Source of the DNA: Oscillospiraceae bacterium | GTDB lineage: Bacteria > Bacillota > Clostridia > Oscillospirales > JAAYXM01 | Length of the DNA: 53,858 bases | NCBI GenBank assembly: GCA_017435965.1 | Contig: JAFSEA010000056.1 | Coordinates: 1 to 53,858, forward strand | Reading direction: 5' to 3' | Part shown: piece by piece, positions 30,150-40,700 of the stretch | How the letters are laid out: each line of letters begins with the position of its first letter | Position numbering within the stretch: the first letter of the stretch is position 1 | The notes under the pieces: model-generated | The model's database searches: none | What the model was told of the DNA's origin: nothing | The model's input: the letters and a program-made list of their open reading frames with translations, nothing else | Made by a program: the position numbers and the translations under genes

Positions 30150-30178
30150 ATTATAGCTTAATGTTTTTTTCACTCCAA
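30150..30178 (-). promoter_or_regulatory. Candidate promoter of the 2914-residue lyase gene
   Basis: TTGGAG (30173-30178) and a perfect TATAAT (30150-30155) are 17 nt apart on the minus strand. The -10 box is about 55 nt before the start codon, giving a short leader. Confidence 0.6.
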
Positions 30179-30222
30179 TAAAAAAATCTCCAAATCGGGC
30201 AAAGTATTAAAATTTTTTTTCA

Positions 30223-30251
30223 TTGACACCGTGTATGGGAATTGATATCAT
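30223..30251 (+). promoter_or_regulatory. Candidate promoter of the AraC-family gene at 30291
   Basis: A perfect TTGACA (30223-30228) and TATCAT (30246-30251) are 17 nt apart, 39 nt before the ATG. The 44 nt between this -35 box and that of the divergent lyase promoter are A/T-rich and could hold a regulator site. Confidence 0.65.
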
Positions 30252-30290
30252 TATAAACATAATAAGGCTTCTGAAAAGGGGTGATGCTCT

Positions 30291-31301
30291 ATGACCGTTA
30301 TTCCTCCTGTTTTCAATACTTTAGTTCCCGTATTCAAAAGTAACGCCATGTTCACAAAGCGTTTTCCTTTTGATTTTTGTATGTTGAATACTTCGATACT
30401 CGAAAATCCGGAATGGTGTGATTATGTTCAAATTTACTACACAATTTCAGGTTCATATTTTCACACCGTGAACGGAGAGAAAAGAGAGCGTTTGCCCGGG
30501 TCTGTAACTTTGGTATTTCCGTTTTCTGCTCATACCCCCGATATTTCAGAGCCGGAGTCTCGTGATTCCTGCATAGCAAGGCTGTCTGTAACCGAGTATC
30601 CCATTAAGTTTGTCCCGTTAGCATACAATATGGCAGCTTATAACAAGAAACCGATTCCGAATTTTATTGAGCTTCAGGCTTGCAACAAGGAACTTGCCGA
30701 CAATATATTTATGAATATTTCTGCCGAATACGCAAAAAAACAGAATATGAACAATGAAAAAATAAAGAAGTATGTCTCCGATTTTTTTGCACTATGTATA
30801 AAGCAGGAAGCTGTTCCATTTTCAAAGCACCGCTTTAAAGTAATGACAGAGCAATTTTCAAACGCCGTTAAGGTTTCGGAATATATTGACGAGCATTGCA
30901 AAAGGAATATATCCATTGACGAGGTCTGCAATTTTTTAGATGTTCCCCGAAGAAGCTTCACTTCCCAGTTCAAAGCTGTCACCAATCAGACCTTTAATCA
31001 ATACTATACTTTTGTCCGTGCAAACCGTGCGTTCCGTGCACTCCGATACTCCACAAAATCCGTGGAGGAAATTGCCGAGGAGTTCGGTTATTCAACCACT
31101 ACCCGTTTTATTCTCGCCTGCAAGGAAGTATTTGGCAAAACTCCCCTTGCAATGAAAAAAAGCATGATGGAATATGGCAGAATCTACGGTGAGATTTTAA
31201 ACAAGAATGACCGTGAGCGCCACGAATGGAAAGGCATCTTGAATGACGATGAGCTATTTGAGCATCACGCCCACGCCGTGGCAAACTACCAATCCCGCTA
31301 A
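30291..31301 (+). CDS. AraC-family transcriptional regulator (set 2)
   Basis: This 336-residue protein has an N-terminal cupin-like region (YYTISGSYFHTVNGEKRERLPGS cannot be cut into known motifs beyond this) and a C-terminal AraC double helix-turn-helix: ISIDEVCNFLDVPRRSFTSQF and SVEEIAEEFGYSTTTRFILACK. The second helix pair departs from the usual FSRAFK consensus, so its operator may differ from those of the other regulators. GGGGTG lies seven bases before the ATG. It is divergent from the 2914-residue lyase gene and is its likely regulator. On the plus strand it runs into the hairpin at 31322-31354, which lacks a T run in that direction, so its 3' end is unclear. Confidence 0.85.
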   Translation: MTVIPPVFNTLVPVFKSNAMFTKRFPFDFCMLNTSILENPEWCDYVQIYYTISGSYFHTVNGEKRERLPGSVTLVFPFSAHTPDISEPESRDSCIARLSVTEYPIKFVPLAYNMAAYNKKPIPNFIELQACNKELADNIFMNISAEYAKKQNMNNEKIKKYVSDFFALCIKQEAVPFSKHRFKVMTEQFSNAVKVSEYIDEHCKRNISIDEVCNFLDVPRRSFTSQFKAVTNQTFNQYYTFVRANRAFRALRYSTKSVEEIAEEFGYSTTTRFILACKEVFGKTPLAMKKSMMEYGRIYGEILNKNDRERHEWKGILNDDELFEHHAHAVANYQSR

Positions 31302-31321
31302 ATCCATTCTCCTACAAAAAA

Positions 31322-31354
31322 AGGGTAAACAAGCTGAAAACACTTGTTTACCCT
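31322..31354 (-). terminator. Intrinsic terminator ending set 3
   Basis: A perfect 12-bp stem (31322-31333 and 31343-31354) with a 9-nt loop is followed on the minus strand by seven T. It lies 38 nt after the stop of the M55 gene. Confidence 0.82.
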
Positions 31355-31372
31355 CAGACTGTCGAAAAAGGT
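31354..31372 (-). repeat. 19-nt motif abutting a terminator hairpin (copy 2)
   Basis: This is an exact minus-strand copy of the 19-nt sequence at 186-204, again ending on the first base of a terminator hairpin. Outside the 19 nt the two loci do not match beyond a few bases. Confidence 0.7.
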
Positions 31373-31391
31373 ACATCTTTTGTTGTTTGTA

Positions 31392-32171
31392 TTATCGCAT
31401 CATAAGAAGATCTGCGATTGTGTCTGCAGTTTTTTCATATGTGCGACCGTCAATTATTTTCATTCTCGGGTCGTTTGCAACAAATGGCAAAACACCTCTC
31501 TCACAAAGTTCTACTCGCAATGTAAGAGGTGCCTGCTTCTTATGTATGGGGATTTCGTTATACTTTTTGATTGCCTCTTTTGTGCATTCGGCAATCTTCT
31601 GATGAGCCTTTGCCTTGGGAAGAAGCATTGCCCCGTTCCAGGTCATTCCGCGCTTTACTTCACAAAGAACGGTCTTCGGAGAAAATTCCTTAACTTCTTC
31701 ACAGAGCTTGTCATCGCCGGATACCATAATAACGGGTTTGTCGAATTCGCCGACACCAAGGGTGTCTATTTCGGCTTCACCGACTTTTTTGCCGTTGAGC
31801 CAGTAATTCTGTATGTTTTTTGAACTGAATGTGTGTTCAAGCAATGCGCCGAGAGTGCCTGCCATAGCGTGATAGCCGAGCAGAATAACTGCATCACAAT
31901 CCTCAATACCCATATAGCGTTGTTCGCCCATGTAACCGCAGATGTAATAATCTGCGTTATCGGAAAGCTTTTCGTAAATTACGGTGTTGCTTGTACCATG
32001 GCAATCGCGGACATAGATTTTTTCAACACCCATTTCTTTTGCAGTATTGACACAAGCGTTAATATCCTCTGTCATCATAAGCCTTCCTTCACTTATTCTG
32101 TCGCCCAGAATCTGATCTCTGGAGCATATTCCGCTTATTCCCTCAAGGTCTACCATTATATATAAGTTCAT
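31392..32171 (-). CDS. M55-family peptidase (D-aminopeptidase DppA-like)
   Basis: This 259-residue protein is a clear M55 member. D8 and E10 (VDLEG), H58 (DCHGTS), H101 (GYHAMAG), H113 (LEHTFSS), N126 and E132 align in spacing with the zinc ligands and the catalytic His of Bacillus DppA. No signal peptide; cytoplasmic. AAGGAG lies eight bases before the ATG. It closes the six-gene set 3, 59 nt after the solute-binding lipoprotein gene, with a stem-loop in between. In classical DppA loci the enzyme goes with a dipeptide importer, so a link to the lipoprotein upstream is possible. The paralogue at 18584-19426 has the same residues but a different loop after the second His (HTGYWD instead of HTFSS). 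Confidence 0.88.
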   Translation of the reverse strand: MNLYIMVDLEGISGICSRDQILGDRISEGRLMMTEDINACVNTAKEMGVEKIYVRDCHGTSNTVIYEKLSDNADYYICGYMGEQRYMGIEDCDAVILLGYHAMAGTLGALLEHTFSSKNIQNYWLNGKKVGEAEIDTLGVGEFDKPVIMVSGDDKLCEEVKEFSPKTVLCEVKRGMTWNGAMLLPKAKAHQKIAECTKEAIKKYNEIPIHKKQAPLTLRVELCERGVLPFVANDPRMKIIDGRTYEKTADTIADLLMMR

Positions 32172-32195
32172 AATCCGTTCTCCTTAAATGTGGTT

Positions 32196-32226
32196 TCGGG
32201 CAGAGAATTTCTTATCCTCTGCCCGA
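32196..32226 (-). other. Stem-loop after the solute-binding protein gene
   Basis: TCGGGCAGAG (32196-32205) pairs with CTCTGCCCGA (32217-32226). On the minus strand, where the genes are, no T run follows, so transcription should continue into the M55 gene. Such hairpins after binding-protein genes often protect the upstream mRNA and raise binding-protein yield; that role is inferred. On the plus strand a T run follows, but no gene there needs it. Confidence 0.6.
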
Positions 32227-32230
32227 TTTT

Positions 32231-33775
32231 TTATTTTACTCTGTTATATGCTGATTCATAAGCGGAAAGAAGCTTATCAACACCCATATCGTTAAGGGTA
32301 TTCACAAAATCGTCCCACTTTGAAAGCGGTTCTGTTCCGAGAAGGAACTTTGAAATCATTTCCTGTGCGTATGTGTCGAGAGCAGTACCAATCTCGTTGC
32401 GGATTGCTTCTTCTTCTTCATTAAAACCAACCCAGCGGACAGGGTTATAGCCTGCTTCTGTGTGAGCGAGGATAAAATCAGTACTGTTACGCTGTTCCTC
32501 TGAGAAACCGGCCATTACAGCTTCCGGTTCAATGCGGACAATAAGACTGTTTGTCTGGAAGCCATAGCGACTTTCTACATTTTCTCCATCGTTGAGAATA
32601 TATCTCTTTGCTCCGTCAACAACCTCATATGTTTCACCTTCTTTTCCCCAGGAGAGAAGCTTACAGGCTTCATCGGAATAAAACCAGTCAAGAAGAGAAA
32701 GTGCATTTGATATTCTTTTTTCGTTTCCGCTGTTGCAGACAACGTAACCGCAGGGGTCAACGTTGCTCTTTGCGACCATATTCTGACCTGTCGGTGTATC
32801 TGCACGGGGAGGGGTCATGGCGGCGATGGTGAAATCGGGATTTCTTGTGCGGCTTTCCGCATTCAGGAGATCTATCTGTACCTGATACTGCGGGAAAATG
32901 AAAATTCTGTCTGCATGCACAAGCTCAGTCCACTCTGTAGAAGTCATTGTAACATAGTTCGGAGGGATAAGACCTTCCTCAACAAGCCTTTTGAAGTACT
33001 TGATTATGTCAAGCATTGTGTCTTCTCTTGCACCAAAGTGCCATTCATCGTTGTCAAAGTCATAATATGCGCCATATGCAAAATACGGCTTCCAGGATGC
33101 ACCGATGAGATCAACACCGTTACTGAAAAATCCTCTGATGCAGAGGGGATAGCTGTCGGGATAGAGCCTTTTGAGTCTCACGGCCGCTTTGTAAAGCTCA
33201 TCCATTGTTTCGGGAGTTTTGATGTTATTCTTTTCAAAAATATCTTTTCTGTAAAGCCATGTGCGAAGGTTAATTGTATCCTGTCTTCCGTAGACCTGTG
33301 GGAAATAGGTTTTTCCGTCTGCTGCACGGCGGATTCTGAGCATACTTTCTGCCTGTTCTTCGGGAAGTGAATTCCAGAAATTTGTGTAATTCGGCATTTT
33401 GTCCATATGATCATCAATGGCGACAAATGCACCCTGGGATACATACTGATTTACAATAGTTGCGTTGGGCATACAGATAAGATCCGGAACATTCTCCGGG
33501 TCTGCAAGGATGAGAGGAACTTTGGTGGAGAAGTCAGCGTTTGGATAGGCAACAATATCTATATTTGCTTTTGTTGCTTCTCTTACATACTGCCATGAAA
33601 TCCACTCATCACGGTAGGGCCAGTTGGGATGGGAAGGGATTACAACCTTGAGATTAGCACCTTCAAGACCTTCGGAAACTGCATCGTTTCCGTCTGATCC
33701 GCCACAGGCGGCAAGTGCCGACATAATTATCAGCGCAAGAACAAGTGCTATGCTTCTTTTTACAAATCTGCTCAT
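32231..33775 (-). CDS. Extracellular solute-binding lipoprotein (ABC importer type)
   Basis: This 514-residue lipoprotein has a type II signal peptide with lipobox LAAC (lipidated C24) and a GGSDG linker. It is a paralogue of the protein at 2595-4154, with the shared segments TWLYRKDIFEK/AWLYRKDIFEK, LKRLYPDSYP and SWGKEGETYE and the same overall length. Both fit the long carbohydrate-binding family-1 proteins. Its ATG overlaps the stop codon of the preceding oxidoreductase gene by four bases (ATGA), and the AAGGAG ribosome site lies inside that gene, so translation is probably coupled. A stem-loop follows the gene. The ABC permease and ATPase are not in the window. Confidence 0.88.
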   Translation of the reverse strand: MSRFVKRSIALVLALIIMSALAACGGSDGNDAVSEGLEGANLKVVIPSHPNWPYRDEWISWQYVREATKANIDIVAYPNADFSTKVPLILADPENVPDLICMPNATIVNQYVSQGAFVAIDDHMDKMPNYTNFWNSLPEEQAESMLRIRRAADGKTYFPQVYGRQDTINLRTWLYRKDIFEKNNIKTPETMDELYKAAVRLKRLYPDSYPLCIRGFFSNGVDLIGASWKPYFAYGAYYDFDNDEWHFGAREDTMLDIIKYFKRLVEEGLIPPNYVTMTSTEWTELVHADRIFIFPQYQVQIDLLNAESRTRNPDFTIAAMTPPRADTPTGQNMVAKSNVDPCGYVVCNSGNEKRISNALSLLDWFYSDEACKLLSWGKEGETYEVVDGAKRYILNDGENVESRYGFQTNSLIVRIEPEAVMAGFSEEQRNSTDFILAHTEAGYNPVRWVGFNEEEEAIRNEIGTALDTYAQEMISKFLLGTEPLSKWDDFVNTLNDMGVDKLLSAYESAYNRVK

Positions 33776-34752
33776 ATTTTCTTCTCCTTTTCAGTTTGAT
33801 TCCTTCCGGAAGATGAATACAATTTTTCAATGCTTCTGATAACTTCAAGTCCGTATTCGCCGTCTACCTTTGCAACGCCGCTTTTGAGAGAATCCATAAC
33901 ATCACGGAGCTGCAGATATTGCCAGTTATACTCGTTATCCGCACCGTTGGGGATTTTGGCAAAAACTCCGTCGCGACCGCAGGCGACAATACTTTTTCTC
34001 GGCTTTATTCTGATCTCGCCATCGGAAAGATACAAGACGATTTCATATCTGTTGACGTTGCATCTTCCCATAAGGTTAAAGGTTACTGCGACACCGTTTT
34101 GAAGTTTTAGAAAACCGCTTGCGGCATCTTCGGAGTCCCAGTTTGAAAAGCTTATGCTGCTTTCGGCTTCAACAACCTTGCTACCGCTTAAATATTTTAC
34201 CATATCAAGGGTGTGTGCACCGAAGTTATACATTATTCCGCCACCGGAAATTTTTCTGTCCATAAGCCATGCCGGTGATGCAGGACCGGGATATGCACAG
34301 GTTCTCACTTCGCTTATTGCAAGGAGTTTTCCGTATTTTCCCGAATCAATCAACTCTTTTGCGATCCAGTTTTCGGGGGAATATCTCTGCATATGTCCCA
34401 CCCAGAGCATAACCCCGTTTTTGTTGCAGATATCAATCATTTTTTCACAGTCATTTGTTGTGATTGCCATGGGCTTTTCAACAAAAACGTTGACTCCCTT
34501 GAGTGCACAGAGCTCTGTACACTCAAGGTGAAATGCCGGCGGCAAACAAATGATTGCAAGCTGTAAATCCTCTGTATCAAGCATTTTTTCATAGCTTGTA
34601 TAAGGAGTTGCATCTGCTTTTTTTGCAAATTCATCGCATCTTGCCTTATTGACATCGCATACTGCCGAAATTTTCACATCTGACATCTGAAGCAATGCGT
34701 TAATGTGGGAATTTGCAATTTTTCCGCAGCCTATTATTCCTATTTTGGTCAT
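33772..34752 (-). CDS. Gfo/Idh/MocA-family NAD(P)-dependent oxidoreductase
   Basis: This 326-residue protein is a typical short member of the family: nucleotide-binding GIIGCGKIANSH at the N-terminus, FVEKPMA (the conserved EKP Lys), and GGGIMYNFGAHTLD in the catalytic region. It should oxidise or reduce a sugar or inositol-type product in the cytoplasm. The stop codon of the giant lyase gene is directly followed by its ATG, and the AAGGTGG ribosome site lies within the last codons of the giant, so the two are translationally linked. Its own stop overlaps the start of the solute-binding protein gene. It is not closely related to the GH109-like pair in this window. Confidence 0.87.
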   Translation of the reverse strand: MTKIGIIGCGKIANSHINALLQMSDVKISAVCDVNKARCDEFAKKADATPYTSYEKMLDTEDLQLAIICLPPAFHLECTELCALKGVNVFVEKPMAITTNDCEKMIDICNKNGVMLWVGHMQRYSPENWIAKELIDSGKYGKLLAISEVRTCAYPGPASPAWLMDRKISGGGIMYNFGAHTLDMVKYLSGSKVVEAESSISFSNWDSEDAASGFLKLQNGVAVTFNLMGRCNVNRYEIVLYLSDGEIRIKPRKSIVACGRDGVFAKIPNGADNEYNWQYLQLRDVMDSLKSGVAKVDGEYGLEVIRSIEKLYSSSGRNQTEKEKKI

Positions 34753-37700
34753 TTATTTTACCACCTTGTTGCTATACGTATTGAGTAGTCTGTTAATGAG
34801 AACTGCCACTTCTGCACGGGTTGTATTGTCATTCGGTGCGATAAGGTTATTCTTACCGTTTATAAGCCCTGCTCCGATAAGGGCAGAAACCGCCTCTTTT
34901 GCATAGTCGGGGACGGAGTCGAAATCCGGGTATTCCGGGCGTATGATATCCGCCCCTACAAATTTGTCCTTGATTACACGGTATACCATAAGTATCATAT
35001 CGCAGCGTTTGATATTGTCATATGGTGCAAACTTGTTATCTCCTATTCCGCCGACAAGTCCTGTATTGCGTGCTATTGCAAGTTCACGTGCAAAGTAGTC
35101 GGTATCAAGCACATCATCAAAGTTCTCCGTATTGTCGCTTGTCTTTTCAAAGGCACCGACAAGAAGCAGTGCAAAGTCTGCACGTGTTATGTTGTTTGCG
35201 GGAGAATATGTGTTTGCGCTTGTTCCGCGGATTATACCTTTATCAGCAAGAGCGTTGATGGAATCAGCAGCCCAGGAATGGTTTTCAAGGTCGATAAAAC
35301 GGATGCCTGCACCGTCTTCATCAGATATTTCCGGTGTTGTGGGTGTTGTAGTGGATGTACTGCCGCCTGCTCCGCTACCGCCTCCTGATGAGCCCGTGTT
35401 GCCTGTGTTGCCTGTGTTTGTGTGGTCATTGCCTCCGGAAGGCTTGTTTGTTTCACTCGTAGAACCATAAACATTTATTATGAAGTGAAGAGTTGTTTTT
35501 CTTCCGTATTCGTCTGTTGCAACTATTTCAATACGGTTTTCACCAACCTGTGAGGAGGTAGGCTTCCATGTAAGAGTTGCGCTATCCTCATCGAAAGCTG
35601 CACCACGGGGGAGATAGTTTGCGCTGTAGAATATTTCAGACCCGATGGGGCTCTGTGCATCAATCTGTACATTGATGGTGGATCCTGCAGACGTTGCCAT
35701 ATCCGAGACCGGAGTAAATACCGGAGCGTTTGTTTCCTCGTGGGTAAGGCCTATCGTAAAGCTCTGTCCCTCTGCAATGTCATAGATATATCCGCTATGC
35801 TCATTTTCAGTATCACGGTATGAACGGATGAGAGTTACATCGCCGAGATCAAGCTTTATATCACCGTTATCAAGCTCTGTTGCAGTTTTGATTCGATACA
35901 TACCGTTTCGGATGCCATCGTTCTTTACTGATATGTATTTGTCCGAAAGCTCCCCGGTATCAACTTCGCTATCCGGCGTTACGGTAATGTAGTTTGAAAG
36001 AGAAAGCTCTTTTTCAAAATCAGCTACCGTACCGGTAATGCGAACAGTATTGTTTTTTGCCTCTCCGAAATATTCACCATCGTGGATGTATGAGTAGATA
36101 AGCTCATCTCCCATGTAGGAGAGAACGCCCACAAATCCCTTGAAATCAAGAGTGCGGTCAAGTGCTTCATCGTATACGGAGAATTCGCACTCTGCATCTG
36201 TAGAGTATGCGATGTAGTCAATCTTACCGTCCTTGTGTGTTACCTTGACTGCCTGTGCAGCTTCTGTGGCAGCTACAGAGCCTTCTTTGGGTTCGATTGA
36301 GATTGCTTCGATGCTTTCGATGTATCTTGAATCACGGTAGGGCTCATAAACTGTTGTGAAGAGGCTGTTGAGAGTTCCCGTTCCTTTTCTGCGGATGAGA
36401 ACCTGCTCAAGAGCATCATAATATTTTGCAGCCTGAAGTCTTCTCGGAACATAAGCCGATGTTATTGCAACTTCATCTGTTGTGAAGTCGTTGAGTGCTG
36501 TCATTCGGAGGTGGAGATCCATATTGTAGGGAAGAACTTTCTGGAAGTCCTTTATCTTAAAGTCAACCGCAAAGCTTCCGTCGACACTGTTTGCCCGGCG
36601 AACATTTTTCAGGAAGGGGAAGCCGATGGGGTATTTTGCAGTTCCCGTCTCAACATAGCCGGGGTCAACGCCGTATTCAACATCTTCGCCTGCATATGTG
36701 CCGATATAGTTTCCGTTTTCATCTGCCTGTTTTGTGATTTCGAGGCCTTCTGTCTCAAAGATTTCGTCGGAATGGGCACGGAATGTATAAATCTGGTCAT
36801 TTCCGCCGAGAACCTTAAAGAAGTCAACGCCGTATGAAACCTCATCGGAGACCTTTACGGAAACGAGAGTGCGGCGGTATACCTTTGTTTCTGCATAAAC
36901 TTCGGAAGAATCAACATCTATAACTCCAACATTTTCTCCTGCATCAAAGTGCATCGGATTTGTGGAGTATTCTGTTTCAAGCTGGTTTTTCGTGTTTACG
37001 ACAACTGTGTTATGAGCAAGAGTGCCGTCCATCCATCTGCGCTTGGGAGAGTTGTTTGCACCCTCGGGATAGCCGAAGTCGGGAGCAAAGTTATAGCCAT
37101 ATGCCTCAAGACCAAGGTTTAAGCTTCCCATATGACCGTGACCTTCGGTGCGTCCGAAGTAAATCCAGAAGTCACGCTGTGAATCATAGGTAGAATTTGC
37201 ACCTGCAGATTTGATATACTGACCGTCACGAAGAACTGCAAAACCTGCACCTGTGAGCATAACGCTGTCGAGATACGGGCCTTCTCTTTCGATTACTTCC
37301 TCAATCTCATCTGCAATAGCTTCGGGATCCTTTGTCATAATATCGTCGTGGATACCCTCGAACTTCATTCCGTTCTGCAGATAGATGAGCTTTGCAGTAT
37401 CTGCATTTCCTGTTTTCTTATATGCATAGACAAGGTCTTCGATACTGGGACATTCAAATGTCTGCGAACCTGTATAAGCCGAGTCGCCTATCTGTGCAGT
37501 ATACTTTGAAACAAGTGTGAACGGAGTGAAGACTGTAAACATTTTTGCGAATTTCGGGTTGTCGAAAAGGTCATACTTGGCGTACTTTCCGTAATCGTCA
37601 AGAGCCGTCTGGACATACATAAGGAAGTCTATCCATGTTGAGTTGTAGTTGGGTGAGCCGTGGTTTGCAAAACCGTCACGGTCAAGAGTTCCCACAAGCT

Positions 37701-40700
37701 CAACATTTGTGTTACCACCGTTGCAGTAGAGGTTTACCTTGTCTTCAAAACCGGGAGCGAAGAGCCAGTCAAGCATCTCTTCGGTTTCCGGCATGGAGTC
37801 GAGAACTACTGCCGCAGTTGCAAGAGCTTCATGCTTGTGTCCGAAACCGCCGCGGAGCTTTGTTTCAAGACATGCACGATATGTTTCGCGGAGTATTCCG
37901 TCTGCCCAATTTTCCCAGATATCGCTTCCCGAAAGCTTCGGGTTATCAAGATTGTATTTTTCTGCCTTTTTGGAAAGATAGTCAATGACATACGGGTCAT
38001 CAATAAGCGGATAGAGAGCATCACACGCCTGCGCATAGATACGAAGAATGGTACAGTCGTTAAGTGCACCCTGAATCTTTCCTATTCCGGCACCACCGTC
38101 AGTTACGAGGAAAGGCCACTGACCGGAGGACATCTCGGGAAGATTATCTGCCATGCGGTCAAGCATAATTGCCGCAAGTCTTCCGCAATTTATGTCGTCT
38201 GTGTACATATACATATACATAAGGTCACGGACTGCAGAATATGCCTTTGTTGTTGCACCGAGATACACATAGTTTGCAACATAGGGGTGAACAACAGCAG
38301 TTCCGTTTCCGTAAGTTTCGCCGGTGTAGTATCCGTAGCCGTCATCAACACCCCAGAAATATCCGGGATCGGGGGTTCCGTCGCCATCAACGTCTATGGT
38401 GAAATCTCCCCATGCGTGCGTTATGGGTTTTCCGGAAACGGGATCAAGTCCGCTTTCGTAAAGCTCGGCATAAAGTGCATTGTAAAGGTATCCCTTCGGG
38501 TCACCATAGCCATATGGGTTATCTGCAAATTGTTCATATGCGACATAAATTCCGTTTTCGTCCCTTTCGCCTCTGCCGCAGATAATTCCGTTCTCTTCAA
38601 GGGCTTTTGTTCTGTTGTATGCGCCCTTTTCATCAAGTCCAAGCTCATAAAGGCTTCCGAAATCGTTTGACGGGAAAACACGCTTACATTTTAAGCACTG
38701 AACCTTCCAGGGTCTTGACATGGGATTTACGCTGAAGTATTCGTCACCATATTCCTGAACAAAGTCAGTTCCGCAATACTTACAGCTTGAATATGTGGGG
38801 TCGGTTGCATTGATTGCACAATATCTTGCTCTCGGAAGTCCTTCCGCAAGCATCATATTATACATATAATCGGGGTTTGCAAGGTAAGCATCTACTTTTG
38901 TGCTGTAAAGAGTAAGTTCATCTTTTGCCCACTTATATTTTGCAATGTTTTCCTTTGCATTTTCACGCATCTCATAGGTGAAGAGGGTGGGCTCTGTCTT
39001 ATCGGTCTTTGCAAGAACTTCGATAAAGACAGGATCGCTTTCGATGTATGCTCCGCGAAGAGTTGTGGAAGCGACAACCTCTACCAAACCTGCCGAAACA
39101 CCTCTGATTCTTCCTTCACCATCAATACTGAGTTCTCCGTCACCGCCCATTATTGTATATGTAACGGATTCGGGAGAAAGCTTAAGGGAGCCGCCGCTTT
39201 CCATCTGAACGCTCTGCATAAATGAGCCGTTTCCGTCAACGTAGACAGTCTTCGGTGCACGGAGGTTGATTTTTGTGGGAGAAGTTGTATCTGTTACGGT
39301 TATAAGTTCGCTGTACGTCTGGGTTTTTCCACCGAACTTAATCTTCATTGTTATATATGCCTGACCTTCGCTCCTTGCGGTGACAACACCCTTTGAAGAA
39401 ACTGTTGCAACTGCTGTATCTGATGAGTAGAAAACAACTGCATCTGCATCGGAAAGCCATGTTCCGTCGGATAGTTTTACACGGTAAAGCAAACGCACGC
39501 TGTCGCAAACGTTGACTTCGCTCTCTTCAAGGAAAGCTTCAACGTAGCTTACCACGCCTGTTCCGTCAAGGTTAAGGCTCTTGGGGAACTGCTGTCTTCC
39601 GCCGCCTTTTCCGTTGGCTACCGCTTCAAAGACAAGGAGATATTCTCCTGCTTCTTTAAATTCAAGGTCATTGATATTTGTGCTGATGTCATATGTTGTT
39701 GCAGACTGATAGAAATCAACGCTTGCAACCTTATATTTGTCGTTTGTCCATTCTGCCGTGTCGTCGGTAAGGGGAAGTATGTATATATCCGCAATACCGC
39801 CGTTTACATTTGCACCGTGGGTGAGCGTTGCGGCATATCTTCCTGCTTTGGGGATATTGATTTTAAGTGCCCACGTTGCACCGATTGTATTCGGCTGAGC
39901 CTGAATTCCGTAGGAACCGTATACTCGTGTTCTCGGAGTGGAGGTATCCTCTTTCATTCCGTTTGCATAGCCGTAGTAAAGCCAGTTGACTGTATCGGCA
40001 TAGGTGAGATCTTTGACTGCAGTTCCCGATGCCGCAGATGTTCTGAAATCATAATATGCGATTTCGTTTGAAAGCTCCATCGCATCTTCTTCATCCCGTG
40101 ACTTTATAACAGTTATCTTTATTGTTGCGCTCTTTTCAACAAAACCCTGGCGGACAGTTACCGTGATTGTTGCCTCACCCGGTGTCTTTGCTGTGATAAG
40201 TCCGTTGCTGTCAACATTTGCGACAGAGTAGTTATCTGTTGCATAGGAGATGCTTGTCATGTGGAGAATCATGTCGCTTCCGTCTGCATTTTTGCCGGAA
40301 ACGCTTATCTGTGCCGTTGAAATTTCTTCAAGCTCGGAGTTTTCAACAGTTGCCGTGACTGACTTAAGATCCGGAGGTGTGATAACCGTTACATTTTCCA
40401 AAGCCTCAACAACTTCGCCGCTTGCAAGGGTTACCGTTGCGGTTATTGTTGCGTTGCCATCAGAAACTGCAGTTATGTTTCCGTCAGAATCAACAGTTGC
40501 AATGTTGTTATCGGATGATTTATAAGAAATCGTTGCACCTGCGGTGGAAACCTGTGTTCCGTCGCTGAGATAGAGCTCATCGAGCTCTGTTGAAACACTT
40601 GCACCAACATAAATTTCGTTATACTCTGCATTGAGAGTAAAGCGCATTTTCTCAACGGTTTCGTTTCCGCCATCGAGAATTATCTTCTTGATAAAGTGGC

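Noticed and set aside
37660..38670. A 336-codon plus-strand frame
   Set aside because: It is fully antisense to the lyase region of the 2711-residue gene, whose domains and motifs are clear.
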